Assembly (NCBI RefSeq): GCF_009857815.1
Contig: NZ_WVVW01000011.1
Span: 62,001 to 126,000, forward strand
DNA: 64,000 bases
Direction of reading: 5' to 3'
Source of the DNA: Pseudomaricurvus sp. HS19
GTDB lineage: Bacteria; Pseudomonadota; Gammaproteobacteria; Pseudomonadales; Cellvibrionaceae
The translations under genes were made by a program, and so were the position numbers. How positions within the stretch are numbered: position 1 is the first letter of the stretch; every line of letters begins with the position of its first letter. Positions 39,436 through 47,823 of the stretch are shown one piece after another. The notes under the pieces are model-generated. The model saw only the letters and a program-made list of their open reading frames with translations. It made no database searches and had not been told where the DNA came from.

Positions 39436-40122
39436 TTATTGCGGGCTTTTACGAAACTCATCCAGCGATTGCACCGGGTGCACCGCCAGCTGGCCGATGG
39501 CCACCGCGGCCTGGGTGCGGGAGTGGACTCCCAGCTTGCGGAAGATCTCGGTCATGTGCGCCTTGATGGTGGCTTCGGTGACATTGAGCTCATAGGCGAT
39601 CTGCTTGTTCAGTAAGCCCTGGCTCACCATGGAGGCAACCCGGAACTGCTGTGGGGTCAGGCTGGCAAGGGCGTCGGCAATGGAGAGTTCCTCGTCACCG
39701 GCAATCGGTGTCTGGTCTACCCCCGCCGGCAGCCAGGTGGCGCCACTGAGCACCGCTTGCAGGGCTTCCATCATGGTATCGATGCCGGCACTCTTGGGCA
39801 GGAACCCCGCGGCACCGTGGTCGATGGCGCGGCGCATGATCTCTGGTTCCTCATGAGCCGAGACCACCATCACCGGCACATTGGGATGATGCGCCGTCAG
39901 GTACACCAGCGCACTGAATCCCTCGGCGCCCGGCATGTGCAGGTCCAGCAGTATCAGGTTGGCTTGTGGCGTCTGTTCCACCATTTGTTGCAGACCGGGA
40001 AAGTCTTCGGTTTCCAGAACGGAGGGGCTGTCGAGGCCGCGCGTCAGCGTAGCACTCAGGGCCGAGCGGAACAGGGGGTGGTCGTCAGCAATAATAATGC
40101 AGGTTGAGGGATTCATTGCCAT
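39436..40122 (-). CDS. crbR: CrbR-type response regulator
   Basis: NarL/LuxR-type regulator, 228 residues, with receiver Asp60 (LILLDLHMPG) and a C-terminal helix-turn-helix (LTPQQFRVASMVSQGLLNKQIAYELNVTEATIKAHM, about 157-192). Its position beside a CrbS-type kinase and an acetate-symporter operon supports CrbR (ErdR). Two in-frame ATGs (40122 and 40116) are possible; no strong ribosome site decides between them. It is convergent with crbS rather than co-transcribed. Confidence 0.82.
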   Translation of the reverse strand: MAMNPSTCIIIADDHPLFRSALSATLTRGLDSPSVLETEDFPGLQQMVEQTPQANLILLDLHMPGAEGFSALVYLTAHHPNVPVMVVSAHEEPEIMRRAIDHGAAGFLPKSAGIDTMMEALQAVLSGATWLPAGVDQTPIAGDEELSIADALASLTPQQFRVASMVSQGLLNKQIAYELNVTEATIKAHMTEIFRKLGVHSRTQAAVAIGQLAVHPVQSLDEFRKSPQ

Positions 40123-40315
40123 GCGCGGATATCTTGCTTTTTATTGTGCTATCGGAATGGGCCTCAGTATGCGGGATGGTCTTCGAAATTGCTACGACTG
40201 ATGTGACAGGTGCCAGTGTTGCAACGCGGGACGCAGGTAGGCAGATGCCAGGGGTTTTCGTGCCAGGCGTTGAGAGAGGAGGCGGGTATCTTGTCTGGCA
40301 GTAAAAAGCGCCGAT

Positions 40316-40343
40316 AAAAAAACAGTCTCCCGAAGGAGACTGT
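40316..40343 (-). terminator. Strong intrinsic terminator facing left
   Basis: On the minus strand CAGTCTCC, TTCG loop, GGAGACTG and seven Ts (40342 down to 40316). It lies upstream of crbR, so it must end a leftward transcript that begins further right, not crbR itself. On the + strand no T run follows the stem. Confidence 0.8.
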
Positions 40344-40493
40344 GCAGAGTAAGACTCTCAGTTGAGTATAGAGTGAACCTGAGGGTTCGAGATCGCTTCC
40401 TGCTGGCAGGACGCCACCTCTGGTACAGCAGACCGGGTCGCAGTCCTGTCCCGATCACAGCGACAGTATTCAATGGCTCCGCTTCTGCTGCCA

Positions 40494-40507
40494 TTAGACT
40501 TTGGTCG
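40494..40507 (+). promoter_or_regulatory. Candidate CrbR operator 1
   Basis: TTAGACTTTGGTCG contains the inverted repeat GAC-N4-GTC. An identical 14-base copy is 54 bases downstream, about five helical turns. Confidence 0.4.
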
Positions 40508-40547
40508 GTTTGTAGTCCGGCTTCCGGATTGAGTTCCCTTCACCCTC

Positions 40548-40561
40548 TTAGACTTTGGTCG
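40548..40561 (+). promoter_or_regulatory. Candidate CrbR operator 2
   Basis: Second exact copy of TTAGACTTTGGTCG. Its centre would be near -61 if TAATAC at 40604-40609 is the porin -10, a plausible distance for an activator. Confidence 0.4.
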
Positions 40562-40666
40562 AGGCATAGACTAATGGTTAATGTTTCTGTTGATCTCTCC
40601 TGCTAATACTTGACGCTCGATAAGAATAACCAATCCAACAACAAGAAAAGCGGAGAGGATATGGAC

Positions 40667-41896
40667 ATGACACATCTGTTGAAAAAATCCCCACTGGCGT
40701 GCGCCATCGGTGCGTGCCTGTTGATGTCTGTGGCGCCGGCCATGGCTGCTGACGGCGACGTCGAGCAGCGTATTCAGTCGCTGGAGCAAGAGATTCAATC
40801 CCTAAAGAGTCAGGTGTCTCAGGGCGGAAGTTCCGCAGGGGCGCCGGTGAAGGCAGCGAAAAGTAGTAGCCTGACTTTTGGTGGTTACCTGAAAGCGGAT
40901 TACCGCAATGTGTCCGGTGACCTGGCATACCAGGATTACTGGCGCGGTAACAACCCCGGTGAAAAAGATACCAATCACACTGGTTTCAATGTTAAAGAAA
41001 CTCGTCTCAACTCGACCTATACCAATGGCGATGTCAAAGCCTTTGTAGAGATGGATTTTTATGGTGGTGATGGCAACGAGGTTGCCACCAACTCCACCAA
41101 CCCGCGCCTGCGCCATGCCTTTATTCAGTACAAGAACTGGATGGTAGGGCAGTACTGGTCGACCTTTACCCCGGCCATGACCTTCCCTGATGCGCTGGAC
41201 TTTGGTGGTCCGATTGTGGCGGAAGTGTTTGTGCGTCAGCCGCAGATTCGCTACACCATTGGTGGCTTCAGCATTGCGCTGGAAAATCCGGAAACCTGGG
41301 GCGATGGGCAGGTGGATGGGAACTCGGCAGGTGGTGGTGCCAGTGGTGTTGATGCCGATGAGGCTTTCCCCGATGTAGTGGCTACCTATAAGTTCGGTGG
41401 CGATTGGGGTTCCATTCAGGTCGGTGCGCTGGTTCGCCAGATTGACAGCGATACCAATGCCGGCGGCGCCGCCGATGATGAGCTCAGCGAGACCACGGTT
41501 GCTGCCAACATTGGTGGCCTGATCAAGATTGGCTCCAAAGATGATCTGCGTTTCCAGGTTAACGTCGGTGAGTCAGGTCGTTACGTCGGTGCCGGTATGG
41601 TGGGCGATATTGTGGTTGATCCCGATACTGGTGACCTTGAGGTTGAAGAGACCGTGGCTGCCAATGTTTCCTATCGTCACTTCTGGAATGCCGATTGGCG
41701 CAGCACGGTCTACTACGGCATTGCCCAAACCGATGTGACCGAGCTGGAGCGGGCACATGCCGGCGTCAACCTGATTCGTCAGTTGACCCCGGATCTTTCT
41801 GTGGGTGTGGAAGTCGGTAACTTCGCCGTCAACGACGACAATGGTACCGATGCCGATTCCAATTATTTCCAGATGTCCTGGAAGTACAACCTGTAA
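40667..41896 (+). CDS. DcaP-like outer membrane porin
   Basis: Outer-membrane beta-barrel channel of the DcaP-like family, probably trimeric, associated with uptake of small carboxylates in relatives. The 409 residues start with a signal peptide ending APAMA/AD (27/28), then a short coiled coil DVEQRIQSLEQEIQSLKSQV typical of DcaP, and alternating barrel strands ending in a terminal aromatic-rich strand (FQMSWKYNL). I choose the ATG at 40667, 8 bases after GGAGAGG; another ATG 6 bases earlier is too close to that site. Placement in the acetate locus suggests an organic-acid substrate, which is inference. Confidence 0.85.
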   Translation: MTHLLKKSPLACAIGACLLMSVAPAMAADGDVEQRIQSLEQEIQSLKSQVSQGGSSAGAPVKAAKSSSLTFGGYLKADYRNVSGDLAYQDYWRGNNPGEKDTNHTGFNVKETRLNSTYTNGDVKAFVEMDFYGGDGNEVATNSTNPRLRHAFIQYKNWMVGQYWSTFTPAMTFPDALDFGGPIVAEVFVRQPQIRYTIGGFSIALENPETWGDGQVDGNSAGGGASGVDADEAFPDVVATYKFGGDWGSIQVGALVRQIDSDTNAGGAADDELSETTVAANIGGLIKIGSKDDLRFQVNVGESGRYVGAGMVGDIVVDPDTGDLEVEETVAANVSYRHFWNADWRSTVYYGIAQTDVTELERAHAGVNLIRQLTPDLSVGVEVGNFAVNDDNGTDADSNYFQMSWKYNL

Positions 41897-41916
41897 TTTC
41901 CGCAGTGTAATAAACG

Positions 41917-41942
41917 GCACGGTGCCGGACACGGCGCCGTGC
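41917..41942 (+). terminator. Hairpin after porin gene
   Basis: GCACGGTGCC (41917-41926) pairs with GGCGCCGTGC (41933-41942), one G-T pair, 6-base loop. No T tract follows, so it may be leaky. Confidence 0.4.
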
Positions 41943-41944
41943 TC

Positions 41945-41958
41945 CTAGACCAATGTCC
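41945..41958 (+). promoter_or_regulatory. Candidate CrbR operator upstream of symporter operon
   Basis: CTAGACCAATGTCC shares TAGAC and the GAC-N4-GTC inverted repeat with the two sites before the porin gene. It lies about 70 bases upstream of the DUF4212 start codon. Confidence 0.38.
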
Positions 41959-42026
41959 AATGGTTGCTGGCAAGGTGTTCGGCGACACTGGTACGGTCAA
42001 ATAACAATAAGTTGGAGGAAGCTCTC

Positions 42027-42293
42027 ATGGCTTTTAAGTCAGAAGACGATGCCAAGGCTTACTGGAAAGAGAACCTGAGCCTCATGGTCAAGTTGATGAT
42101 CATCTGGTTTGTAGTCTCTTTCGGTTGCGGCATCCTGTTGGTGGATGTTCTCAATAATATTCAGATCGGTGGATACAAACTGGGCTTCTGGTTTGCCCAG
42201 CAAGGCGCAATCTACACCTTTGTAGTACTGATCTATTACTACGCCAGAAAGATGGGCGCCCTTGACCGTAAATACGGCGTCCACGACGAATAA
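42027..42293 (+). CDS. DUF4212 small symporter subunit
   Basis: Small membrane protein, 88 residues, with two transmembrane helices (about 22-44 and 55-78) and the conserved opening DDAKAYWKENLSLMVKLMIIWF. DUF4212 proteins are encoded immediately before SSS-family symporters and are thought to be accessory subunits, similar to DUF485/YjcH with ActP in E. coli. The ATG at 42027 follows TTGGAGGAA by 6 bases. The symporter gene starts 14 bases downstream. Confidence 0.88.
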   Translation: MAFKSEDDAKAYWKENLSLMVKLMIIWFVVSFGCGILLVDVLNNIQIGGYKLGFWFAQQGAIYTFVVLIYYYARKMGALDRKYGVHDE

Positions 42294-42307
42294 TAAGAGG
42301 TGAGATC

Positions 42308-44038
42308 ATGGATCTGAAAACAATGACCTACATCGTTGTAGGTCTCTCATTCGCACTCTATCTCGGTATCGCCTTCTGGGCGCGTGCCGGTTCCACCAAG
42401 GACTTCTACGTCGCGGGCGGCGGTGTACACCCCATCTCCAACGGTATGGCGACGGCGGCTGACTGGATGTCTGCAGCTTCCTTCATCTCCATGGCCGGCC
42501 TGATCGCCTTTATGGGCTACGGCGGTTCCGTGTTCCTGATGGGCTGGACAGGTGGTTACGTTATCCTGGCCATGCTGCTGGCACCTTACCTGCGCAAGTA
42601 CGGCAAGTTTACCGTGCCGGAGTTTATCGGTGACCGCTTCTACTCCCGTACGGCGCGTATCGTGGCTGTAATCTGCCTGATCATCTGTTCTGTAACCTAC
42701 GTTATCGGCCAGATGAAAGGTGTGGGCGTGGCCTTCTCCCGCTTCCTGGAAGTGAGCTACGAAACCGGCCTGCTGGTGGGTATGGTGATCGTGTTCTTCT
42801 ACGCCGTACTCGGTGGTATGAAGGGGATTACCTACACCCAGATCGCCCAGTACTGTGTATTGATCTTTGCCTACACCATCCCGGCAATCTTTATCTCCCT
42901 CAACCTGACCGGCAATCCACTGCCGCAGCTGGGCCTGGGTAGTACGTTGACGGGCACCGACACCTATCTGCTGGATAGACTCGATCAGGTGGTGACGGAG
43001 CTGGGCTGGGCCGAGTACACCACAACGCCGCGACTGAGCATGACCAACATGTTCGTCTACACCCTGTCGCTGATGATTGGTACTGCCGGTCTGCCGCACG
43101 TGATTATTCGCTTCTTCACTGTGCCTAAAGTGAAGGATGCCCGTTCTTCCGCCGGTTGGGCGCTGGTGTTTATTGCCATCCTCTACACCACTGCACCTGC
43201 GGTGGCTGGTATGGCTCGCCTGAACCTGATCAACACCATTGAGCCGGCTTCCGGCAAGCACATCACCTACGATGAGCGTCCACAGTGGTTCAAAAACTGG
43301 GAGAAAACCGGTCTGTTGCAGTACGAAGACAAGAACGGTGACGGTCGTATCCAGTACACCGCCGATGCCGCTACCAACGAGATGGTGAAAGTGGATAACG
43401 ACATCATGGTGCTGGCCAACCCCGAAATTGCCCGCCTGCCAAACTGGGTAATTGCGCTGGTGGCCGCCGGTGGTCTGGCTGCTGCACTCTCTACCGCTGC
43501 AGGTCTGCTGCTGGCGATCTCCTCGGCCATCTCCCACGACTTGCTGAAAGGGGTATTTGCACCGCAGATCAGCGAGAAAACGGAGTTGACCGCATCCCGG
43601 ATTGCCATGGCGCTGGCCATTTGTGGAGCGGGCTATCTGGGATACAACCCGCCTGACTTTGCCGCAGGTACGGTGGCGCTGGCCTTCGGCCTGGCTGCTT
43701 CCTCTATCTTCCCGGTACTGATGATGGGTATCTTCAGTAAGCGTGTGAACAAAGAGGGTGCTATCGCCGGTATGGTGGCGGGTATTGCCGTAACCCTGCT
43801 GTACGTGTTCCAGCACAAAGGCATCATGTTTATCCCCGGTACGGAGTACCTCGGCAGCATGAGCCCCAACTGGTTCCTGGGTATCGAGCCTAACGCCTTT
43901 GGTACCATCGGTGCGATCGTGAACTTTGCGGTAGCCTACGGTGTGTCCCTGGCCACCCAGCAGCCGCCACAGGAAGTTCAGGAACTGGTTGAACATATTC
44001 GTGTTCCAACCGGTGTGGCAGATGCCCACGGGCACTGA
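42308..44038 (+). CDS. Sodium:solute symporter, acetate-permease-like
   Basis: SSS-family cation/monocarboxylate symporter of 576 residues with about 13 transmembrane segments. The first helix begins TYIVVGLSFALYLGIAFWARAGSTKDFYVAGGGVHP, a hallmark of this branch, with later SVTYVIGQMKGVGVAFSRF. It is close to ActP-type acetate permeases but paired with DUF4212, so other short organic acids remain possible. A charged extramembrane loop (about 320-375) contains DKNGDGRIQ, which looks like an EF-hand-type acidic loop. Operon with the DUF4212 gene, ended by a terminator. Confidence 0.88.
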   Translation: MDLKTMTYIVVGLSFALYLGIAFWARAGSTKDFYVAGGGVHPISNGMATAADWMSAASFISMAGLIAFMGYGGSVFLMGWTGGYVILAMLLAPYLRKYGKFTVPEFIGDRFYSRTARIVAVICLIICSVTYVIGQMKGVGVAFSRFLEVSYETGLLVGMVIVFFYAVLGGMKGITYTQIAQYCVLIFAYTIPAIFISLNLTGNPLPQLGLGSTLTGTDTYLLDRLDQVVTELGWAEYTTTPRLSMTNMFVYTLSLMIGTAGLPHVIIRFFTVPKVKDARSSAGWALVFIAILYTTAPAVAGMARLNLINTIEPASGKHITYDERPQWFKNWEKTGLLQYEDKNGDGRIQYTADAATNEMVKVDNDIMVLANPEIARLPNWVIALVAAGGLAAALSTAAGLLLAISSAISHDLLKGVFAPQISEKTELTASRIAMALAICGAGYLGYNPPDFAAGTVALAFGLAASSIFPVLMMGIFSKRVNKEGAIAGMVAGIAVTLLYVFQHKGIMFIPGTEYLGSMSPNWFLGIEPNAFGTIGAIVNFAVAYGVSLATQQPPQEVQELVEHIRVPTGVADAHGH

Positions 44039-44057
44039 TTTACCCTGACTCCACACA

Positions 44058-44079
44058 GAGGCCCCTGCGGGGGCCTTTT
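44058..44079 (+). terminator. Terminator after symporter gene
   Basis: GAGGCCCC (44058-44065), 3- to 4-base loop, GGGGGCCTTTT to 44079, within a wider ACACA/TGTGT dyad. Confidence 0.8.
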
Positions 44080-44215
44080 GTGTGTCTGCCTGTTAAAAAT
44101 GAACCGTTGTGAGTTGACCGCGTTGCTGCACTGCCAGCATAGTGATCATTGTTAATCCGTGATAAGCCAGTCGTTAAACGCTTATCTTCCTTGTCAGAAT
44201 AATGAGAGGTGTCTG

Positions 44216-44722
44216 TTGAGCATCCTGACAAACAAACATGTCGTGGTCGCCCTGATCGTAACTCCCATCCTCGCCGTACTCGGCTACTTCATGGTGGATT
44301 CCATGGTGTCGGAGAAACCACACGCCGCCAAGGCGGGTGGGCACTATGAGCTGGTGGCACTACCCAATTGCCGTTACCAGAGTGGCCAGTGCGTGATGAA
44401 AAATGGCGACTTTAAACTAACTCTGACGGCTTCCGGTGCCGCCGGTGGCAACCTGCAGTTACGTCTGGAATCTGTCTTCCCGCTGGACGCCGCGCTGATT
44501 TCACAAGTGAGCAGTGACGGCAGCAATCCGCCACAGCCCATGCGTGCAGATGATCCCGAGGGTCTGGTGTGGCAGTTGCAATTACCCCCACAGGCCAGCG
44601 GTGCAGAAGTGCGCGTGGCCGTTGCTGTGAACCAGGCCTGGTATTACGGCGAGGCGCCACTGCTGTTTACCGAGTATGCCACTGTCTTTGGTAAGGATTT
44701 TCGCCGGGAGGCGGAACACTGA
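44216..44722 (+). CDS. Uncharacterised membrane-anchored protein
   Basis: I do not recognise a family. The 168 residues have one N-terminal transmembrane helix (VVVALIVTPILAVLGYFMV, about 8-26) and a probably periplasmic domain of about 135 residues with beta-strand character and two cysteines in NCRYQSGQC that could form a disulfide. The TTG start at 44216 has GAGAGGT 7 bases upstream; frames extending further upstream give an unlikely leader before the helix. It lies between the symporter operon and the DUF294 gene, so a role in the same locus is plausible but unproven. Confidence 0.7.
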   Translation: MSILTNKHVVVALIVTPILAVLGYFMVDSMVSEKPHAAKAGGHYELVALPNCRYQSGQCVMKNGDFKLTLTASGAAGGNLQLRLESVFPLDAALISQVSSDGSNPPQPMRADDPEGLVWQLQLPPQASGAEVRVAVAVNQAWYYGEAPLLFTEYATVFGKDFRREAEH

Positions 44723-44761
44723 CACGCCACGCGTGGACTTTCTCTGGCTGGAGTGAAGCGG

Positions 44762-46651
44762 GTGAACGAAGAGACCAGGCACAATCCCGAACTGAATGCG
44801 ATTCGCGAGTTCCTGACACAGTGCATTCCGTTCGACCAACTGAGCGACAGGGAGCTGGATGCTATCCTGCCCTCGCTGGAAGTGACTTACTTCCGCCGCG
44901 GCCATGTGTTCAAACCGGATGACGATGGTGGCCTGCGTATCGTACGCAGTGGCGCTGCCGAACTGCGTACCGAGAGTGGTCAGCTGGTGGATCGTTTCGG
45001 TGAGGCGGTGTCGTTTAACCTGCGCGGGCTGGCGCAGGAGCAGCCCGACATCCGCGCCACCCTTATCGAGGACTCGCTGATCTATCTGGTGCCCGAGGCC
45101 CGCTATCAGGAGCTGCGCAAGGAGCATCGCGAGTTTGATCGCTTCTTCCACAGCCAGCGCAGCCGCCGGGTACGACGGGCGGCAAGACGGGAAGATGCTT
45201 CCTCTGAGATGACGCGCGGTATTCGCGACATCATGAGCCAGCGTTTGATTACGGTGAGCCCCAACCAATCCATCCAGTTCACAGCCCAGCGCATGACCGA
45301 GCACCGGGTGTCATCGGTGCTGGTAATGGAGGGGGAGGCGCTAAGGGGAATTGTTACCGACCGCGACCTGCGTTCCCGTGCGGTGGCAGAAGCCATCGAT
45401 ATGTCGCGCCCCATTGCCGACATCATGACGGCTGCGCCGGAAACCCTCTGCAGCGACGCTACCCTGTTCGACGCCACCCTGTTTATGACGCAGAAGGGCT
45501 ATCACCACATTCCGGTGGCGGACCGCAATCCCGATGCGGCCGGGGAGTCAGATTGCTGCACGGGCAAGGTGCTGGGGATTCTCACCTCTTCAGACCTGAT
45601 GCTGGCGCGTCGTAACGATCCTGTGCACATGGTGCAGCACCTGGGGCGCAAACGCAGTGCGGCCGAGATCAAGGGCATTCTGTCGGCGATTCCCGACCTG
45701 CTGATCCAGTGGGCCGAGGCCGGTACACGGGTGCACCAGGTGAGCCATATGCTGACCGCCATCAGCGATGCAGTGACCATTCGCCTTATCCGCCTGGCGG
45801 AAGAGGAGCTGGGGCCGCCGCCAGCCCCCTACTGCTGGCTGGGCTTTGGTTCCCAGGGGCGGGAGGAGCAGTTGCTGGGTGGTGATCAGGACAACGCCCT
45901 GGTGATTGCCGACAGTGTCCGCGAGCAGGACCTGGAGTGGTATCGACAGTTGTCGAAGCGGGTGTGCGACGGCCTCGACGAGTGCGGTTACATCTATTGC
46001 CCAGGCGGCATTATGGCCACTACGGACGAATGGCGTCAGCCGCTGCGCAACTGGCGTGAAACCGTGGATCGCTGGTCTCGCAGTCCCACGGCCGACGCCT
46101 TGATGCGGGTTTCCATCTTTTTTGATATCCGACCTGTGTATGGCGATGAACAGCTGGGCTTGCAGTTGCAGCAGCATATGTTGCAGCGCACCAGAGGCAA
46201 CTCCATCTTCCTCGCCGCGCTGGCGGAAAACGTGCTCGATTCGCCGCCGCCGCTGGGTATCTTCCGGCGCTTTGTGGTGGAGCACGATGGTGAGCACCGC
46301 GACCAGCTGAACCTGAAGAAGCGGGCGGTGATTCCCATTGTCGATATCGTGCGTATTCACGCCCTGGCCAACGGCTTGCCACAGGTGAATACCTTCGCCC
46401 GCCTCAAGGCGCTGGCGGAGTCCCGCAGTATGAGCATTAGTGACAGCCGCAACCTGCAGGATGCGCTGCAGGTGATCATGCAGACCCGGCTGGAGGCCCA
46501 GGCCCAGCAGCTGGTGGCGGGACAGCGAACCAGCAACTATCTCAACCCTGACGAACTGTCGAAACTGGTGCGCAAGCAGTTGCGCGATGCCTTTGGCGTG
46601 GTCAAGGACGCCCAGCAGACAGTGCGACTGCGTTACCGCCCGGGGCTCTGA
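44762..46651 (+). CDS. DUF294 nucleotidyltransferase-like protein with CBS pair
   Basis: Cytoplasmic signalling-type protein, 629 residues: an N-terminal cyclic-nucleotide-binding-like domain (about 15-125), two CBS repeats (about 150-290), a DUF294 nucleotidyltransferase-like domain with Gly363-Ser364, Asp375 and Asp377 (GFGSQGREEQLLGGDQDN), and a DUF294 C-terminal helical domain. Homologues sit beside acetate-symporter genes in Pseudomonas and Vibrio. Activity is not established; relation to the GlnD uridylyltransferase fold is known. The GTG at 44762 is 8 bases after TGGAG; a GTG at 44753 would overlap that site. Confidence 0.85.
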   Translation: MNEETRHNPELNAIREFLTQCIPFDQLSDRELDAILPSLEVTYFRRGHVFKPDDDGGLRIVRSGAAELRTESGQLVDRFGEAVSFNLRGLAQEQPDIRATLIEDSLIYLVPEARYQELRKEHREFDRFFHSQRSRRVRRAARREDASSEMTRGIRDIMSQRLITVSPNQSIQFTAQRMTEHRVSSVLVMEGEALRGIVTDRDLRSRAVAEAIDMSRPIADIMTAAPETLCSDATLFDATLFMTQKGYHHIPVADRNPDAAGESDCCTGKVLGILTSSDLMLARRNDPVHMVQHLGRKRSAAEIKGILSAIPDLLIQWAEAGTRVHQVSHMLTAISDAVTIRLIRLAEEELGPPPAPYCWLGFGSQGREEQLLGGDQDNALVIADSVREQDLEWYRQLSKRVCDGLDECGYIYCPGGIMATTDEWRQPLRNWRETVDRWSRSPTADALMRVSIFFDIRPVYGDEQLGLQLQQHMLQRTRGNSIFLAALAENVLDSPPPLGIFRRFVVEHDGEHRDQLNLKKRAVIPIVDIVRIHALANGLPQVNTFARLKALAESRSMSISDSRNLQDALQVIMQTRLEAQAQQLVAGQRTSNYLNPDELSKLVRKQLRDAFGVVKDAQQTVRLRYRPGL

Positions 46652-46655
46652 TTCC

Positions 46656-47354
46656 ATGCCGCGGGGATTTTCACTGGAGGTGCGCAGGGCCTACTGGGAG
46701 TTGCTGCGCAAGAGCCGCAACCGTCCGCAGGAGCAGCGGGCGGAGTTGCTGCATGACATCTGGCGCAAGTCACCCCTGAAAAGCCGTACCCCCTGGCGGG
46801 AGCAGGAGTTTCTGGTGGTGGATGCGGAGACCTCGGGCCTGCAGGTAAAAGATTCGGAGTTGCTGAGCCTGGGGTGGGTGGTGATCCGCGACGGACGGGT
46901 GCCGCTGCAGTCAGCCCGCCATATCCTCATCCGCCCGGAAAAGGGAGTGGGTGAGAGTGCCACGGTGCATCAGTTGCGCGATTGTGAGCTGGAAGAGGGA
47001 ATGACCGAGGCCGAGGCACTGCTGGAGCTGCTGCAGGCCGCCTGCGGGCGGGTACTGGTGTTTCACCATGCGCCGCTGGATATGGCCTTTCTGAATCGCG
47101 CCTGCTGGCGCAGTTTCCGCCTGCCGCTGTTGATGCCGGTGGTGGACACCATGGCCATTGAGAAGCGCACCCTGGAGCACAAGCATGTGCCGTTGGTGCG
47201 CAATACCTTGCGCCTCAGCACTTGCTGTTCCCGTTATGGACTGCCGCCGGGAACCGTGCACAACGCCTTGAGCGATGCCCTGGCCACCGCCCAGCTGTTG
47301 CTGGCGCAGGTGGCTCATAAAGGGGGGGATGTGCGTCTGGGGGACCTGCTGTAA
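46656..47354 (+). CDS. DnaQ-like 3'-5' exonuclease
   Basis: DEDDh exonuclease of 232 residues with Asp56 and Glu58 in VVDAETSGL, an Asp in HHAPLDMAFLN, and the final HNALSDALAT with His and Asp. An N-terminal basic helical stretch (1-48) precedes the fold. It begins 5 bases after the DUF294 stop, so the two are co-translated. This pairing recurs in acetate loci, although why an exonuclease is there is not known. It is not the polymerase III epsilon subunit, which is usually beside rnhA. Confidence 0.88.
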   Translation: MPRGFSLEVRRAYWELLRKSRNRPQEQRAELLHDIWRKSPLKSRTPWREQEFLVVDAETSGLQVKDSELLSLGWVVIRDGRVPLQSARHILIRPEKGVGESATVHQLRDCELEEGMTEAEALLELLQAACGRVLVFHHAPLDMAFLNRACWRSFRLPLLMPVVDTMAIEKRTLEHKHVPLVRNTLRLSTCCSRYGLPPGTVHNALSDALATAQLLLAQVAHKGGDVRLGDLL

Positions 47355-47370
47355 CTCCCGTTGCCGAAAA

Positions 47371-47823
47371 TCAGCAGTTGAGGTCGACGATCTGCTGGTT
47401 GGCCGTTTTCTGCTCCTGAATCTCGTTGGGAGTCAGGTAGCGATAGCTGTCGCCGTCCGGTATACGGATACGGGGGGATGATCCCAGGGTGTCCAGGTTT
47501 TTGCGGGCGGATTCGCAGGCCGCTGCATCCTTGGGTGGCTGGTCACCATCGGCTTTGCTGTCAGCACTGTTGCTGGCAGTGCTCTCCTCGCTCTGCCCGT
47601 CTTCCTCGTTGTCGTCCTCGTCACCACCCGGGTTCAGGTTAGTGGTGCGTACGGTTTCCGTATCTTCGGTTTCCGATTTGGGAGGGGTGGCGCTGTAGTG
47701 TGTGACCCCGTTCTTGTCTTTCCACTTGTAAAATTCCTGCCCCGCCTGGGCACTGAAGCCGAGCACCAGACAGGTGGCTGCGACCAGCAGGGGGAGGGCG
47801 GCGAAGGGACGTTTCTGTTCCAT
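47371..47823 (-). CDS. DUF4124-containing exported protein
   Basis: Probable periplasmic protein of 150 residues: signal peptide ending SAQA/GQ, then the DUF4124 signature FYKWKDKNGVTHYSATPP (about 34-51), a low-complexity acidic stretch (about 60-95, rich in Glu, Asp, Ser) and a C-terminal segment with SYRYLTPNEI. Function of DUF4124 is unknown. I choose the ATG at 47823 because the signal peptide begins there; upstream in-frame ATGs give non-homologous leaders. Convergent with the exonuclease gene, 16 bases apart. Confidence 0.75.
   Translation of the reverse strand: MEQKRPFAALPLLVAATCLVLGFSAQAGQEFYKWKDKNGVTHYSATPPKSETEDTETVRTTNLNPGGDEDDNEEDGQSEESTASNSADSKADGDQPPKDAAACESARKNLDTLGSSPRIRIPDGDSYRYLTPNEIQEQKTANQQIVDLNC

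Larger units (their letters stand above)
40345..40600 (-). ncRNA. Candidate small RNA upstream of crbR
   Basis: A leftward transcript is implied by the terminator at 40343-40316, yet no convincing gene exists here. The only minus-strand frame (69 codons, starting at 40567) lacks a ribosome site and resembles no family I know. A small RNA is one explanation; a leader that attenuates crbR transcription is another. Boundaries are approximate and no promoter was confidently located. Confidence 0.35.
40123..40666. other. Regulatory gap between crbR and porin gene
   Basis: A 544-base divergent gap with a leftward terminator, two 14-base direct repeats containing GAC-N4-GTC, and a TAATAC at 40604-40609 that could be the porin -10. 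No protein gene is supported. Confidence 0.6.

Noticed and set aside
40386-40400. tRNA T-loop-like GGTTCGAGATC
   Set aside because: No matching acceptor, D or anticodon stem around it.
40358-40567. 69-codon minus-strand frame (MPRPKSKRVKG...)
   Set aside because: No ribosome site, covers the two proposed operator repeats, and no recognisable family. A non-coding transcript fits better.
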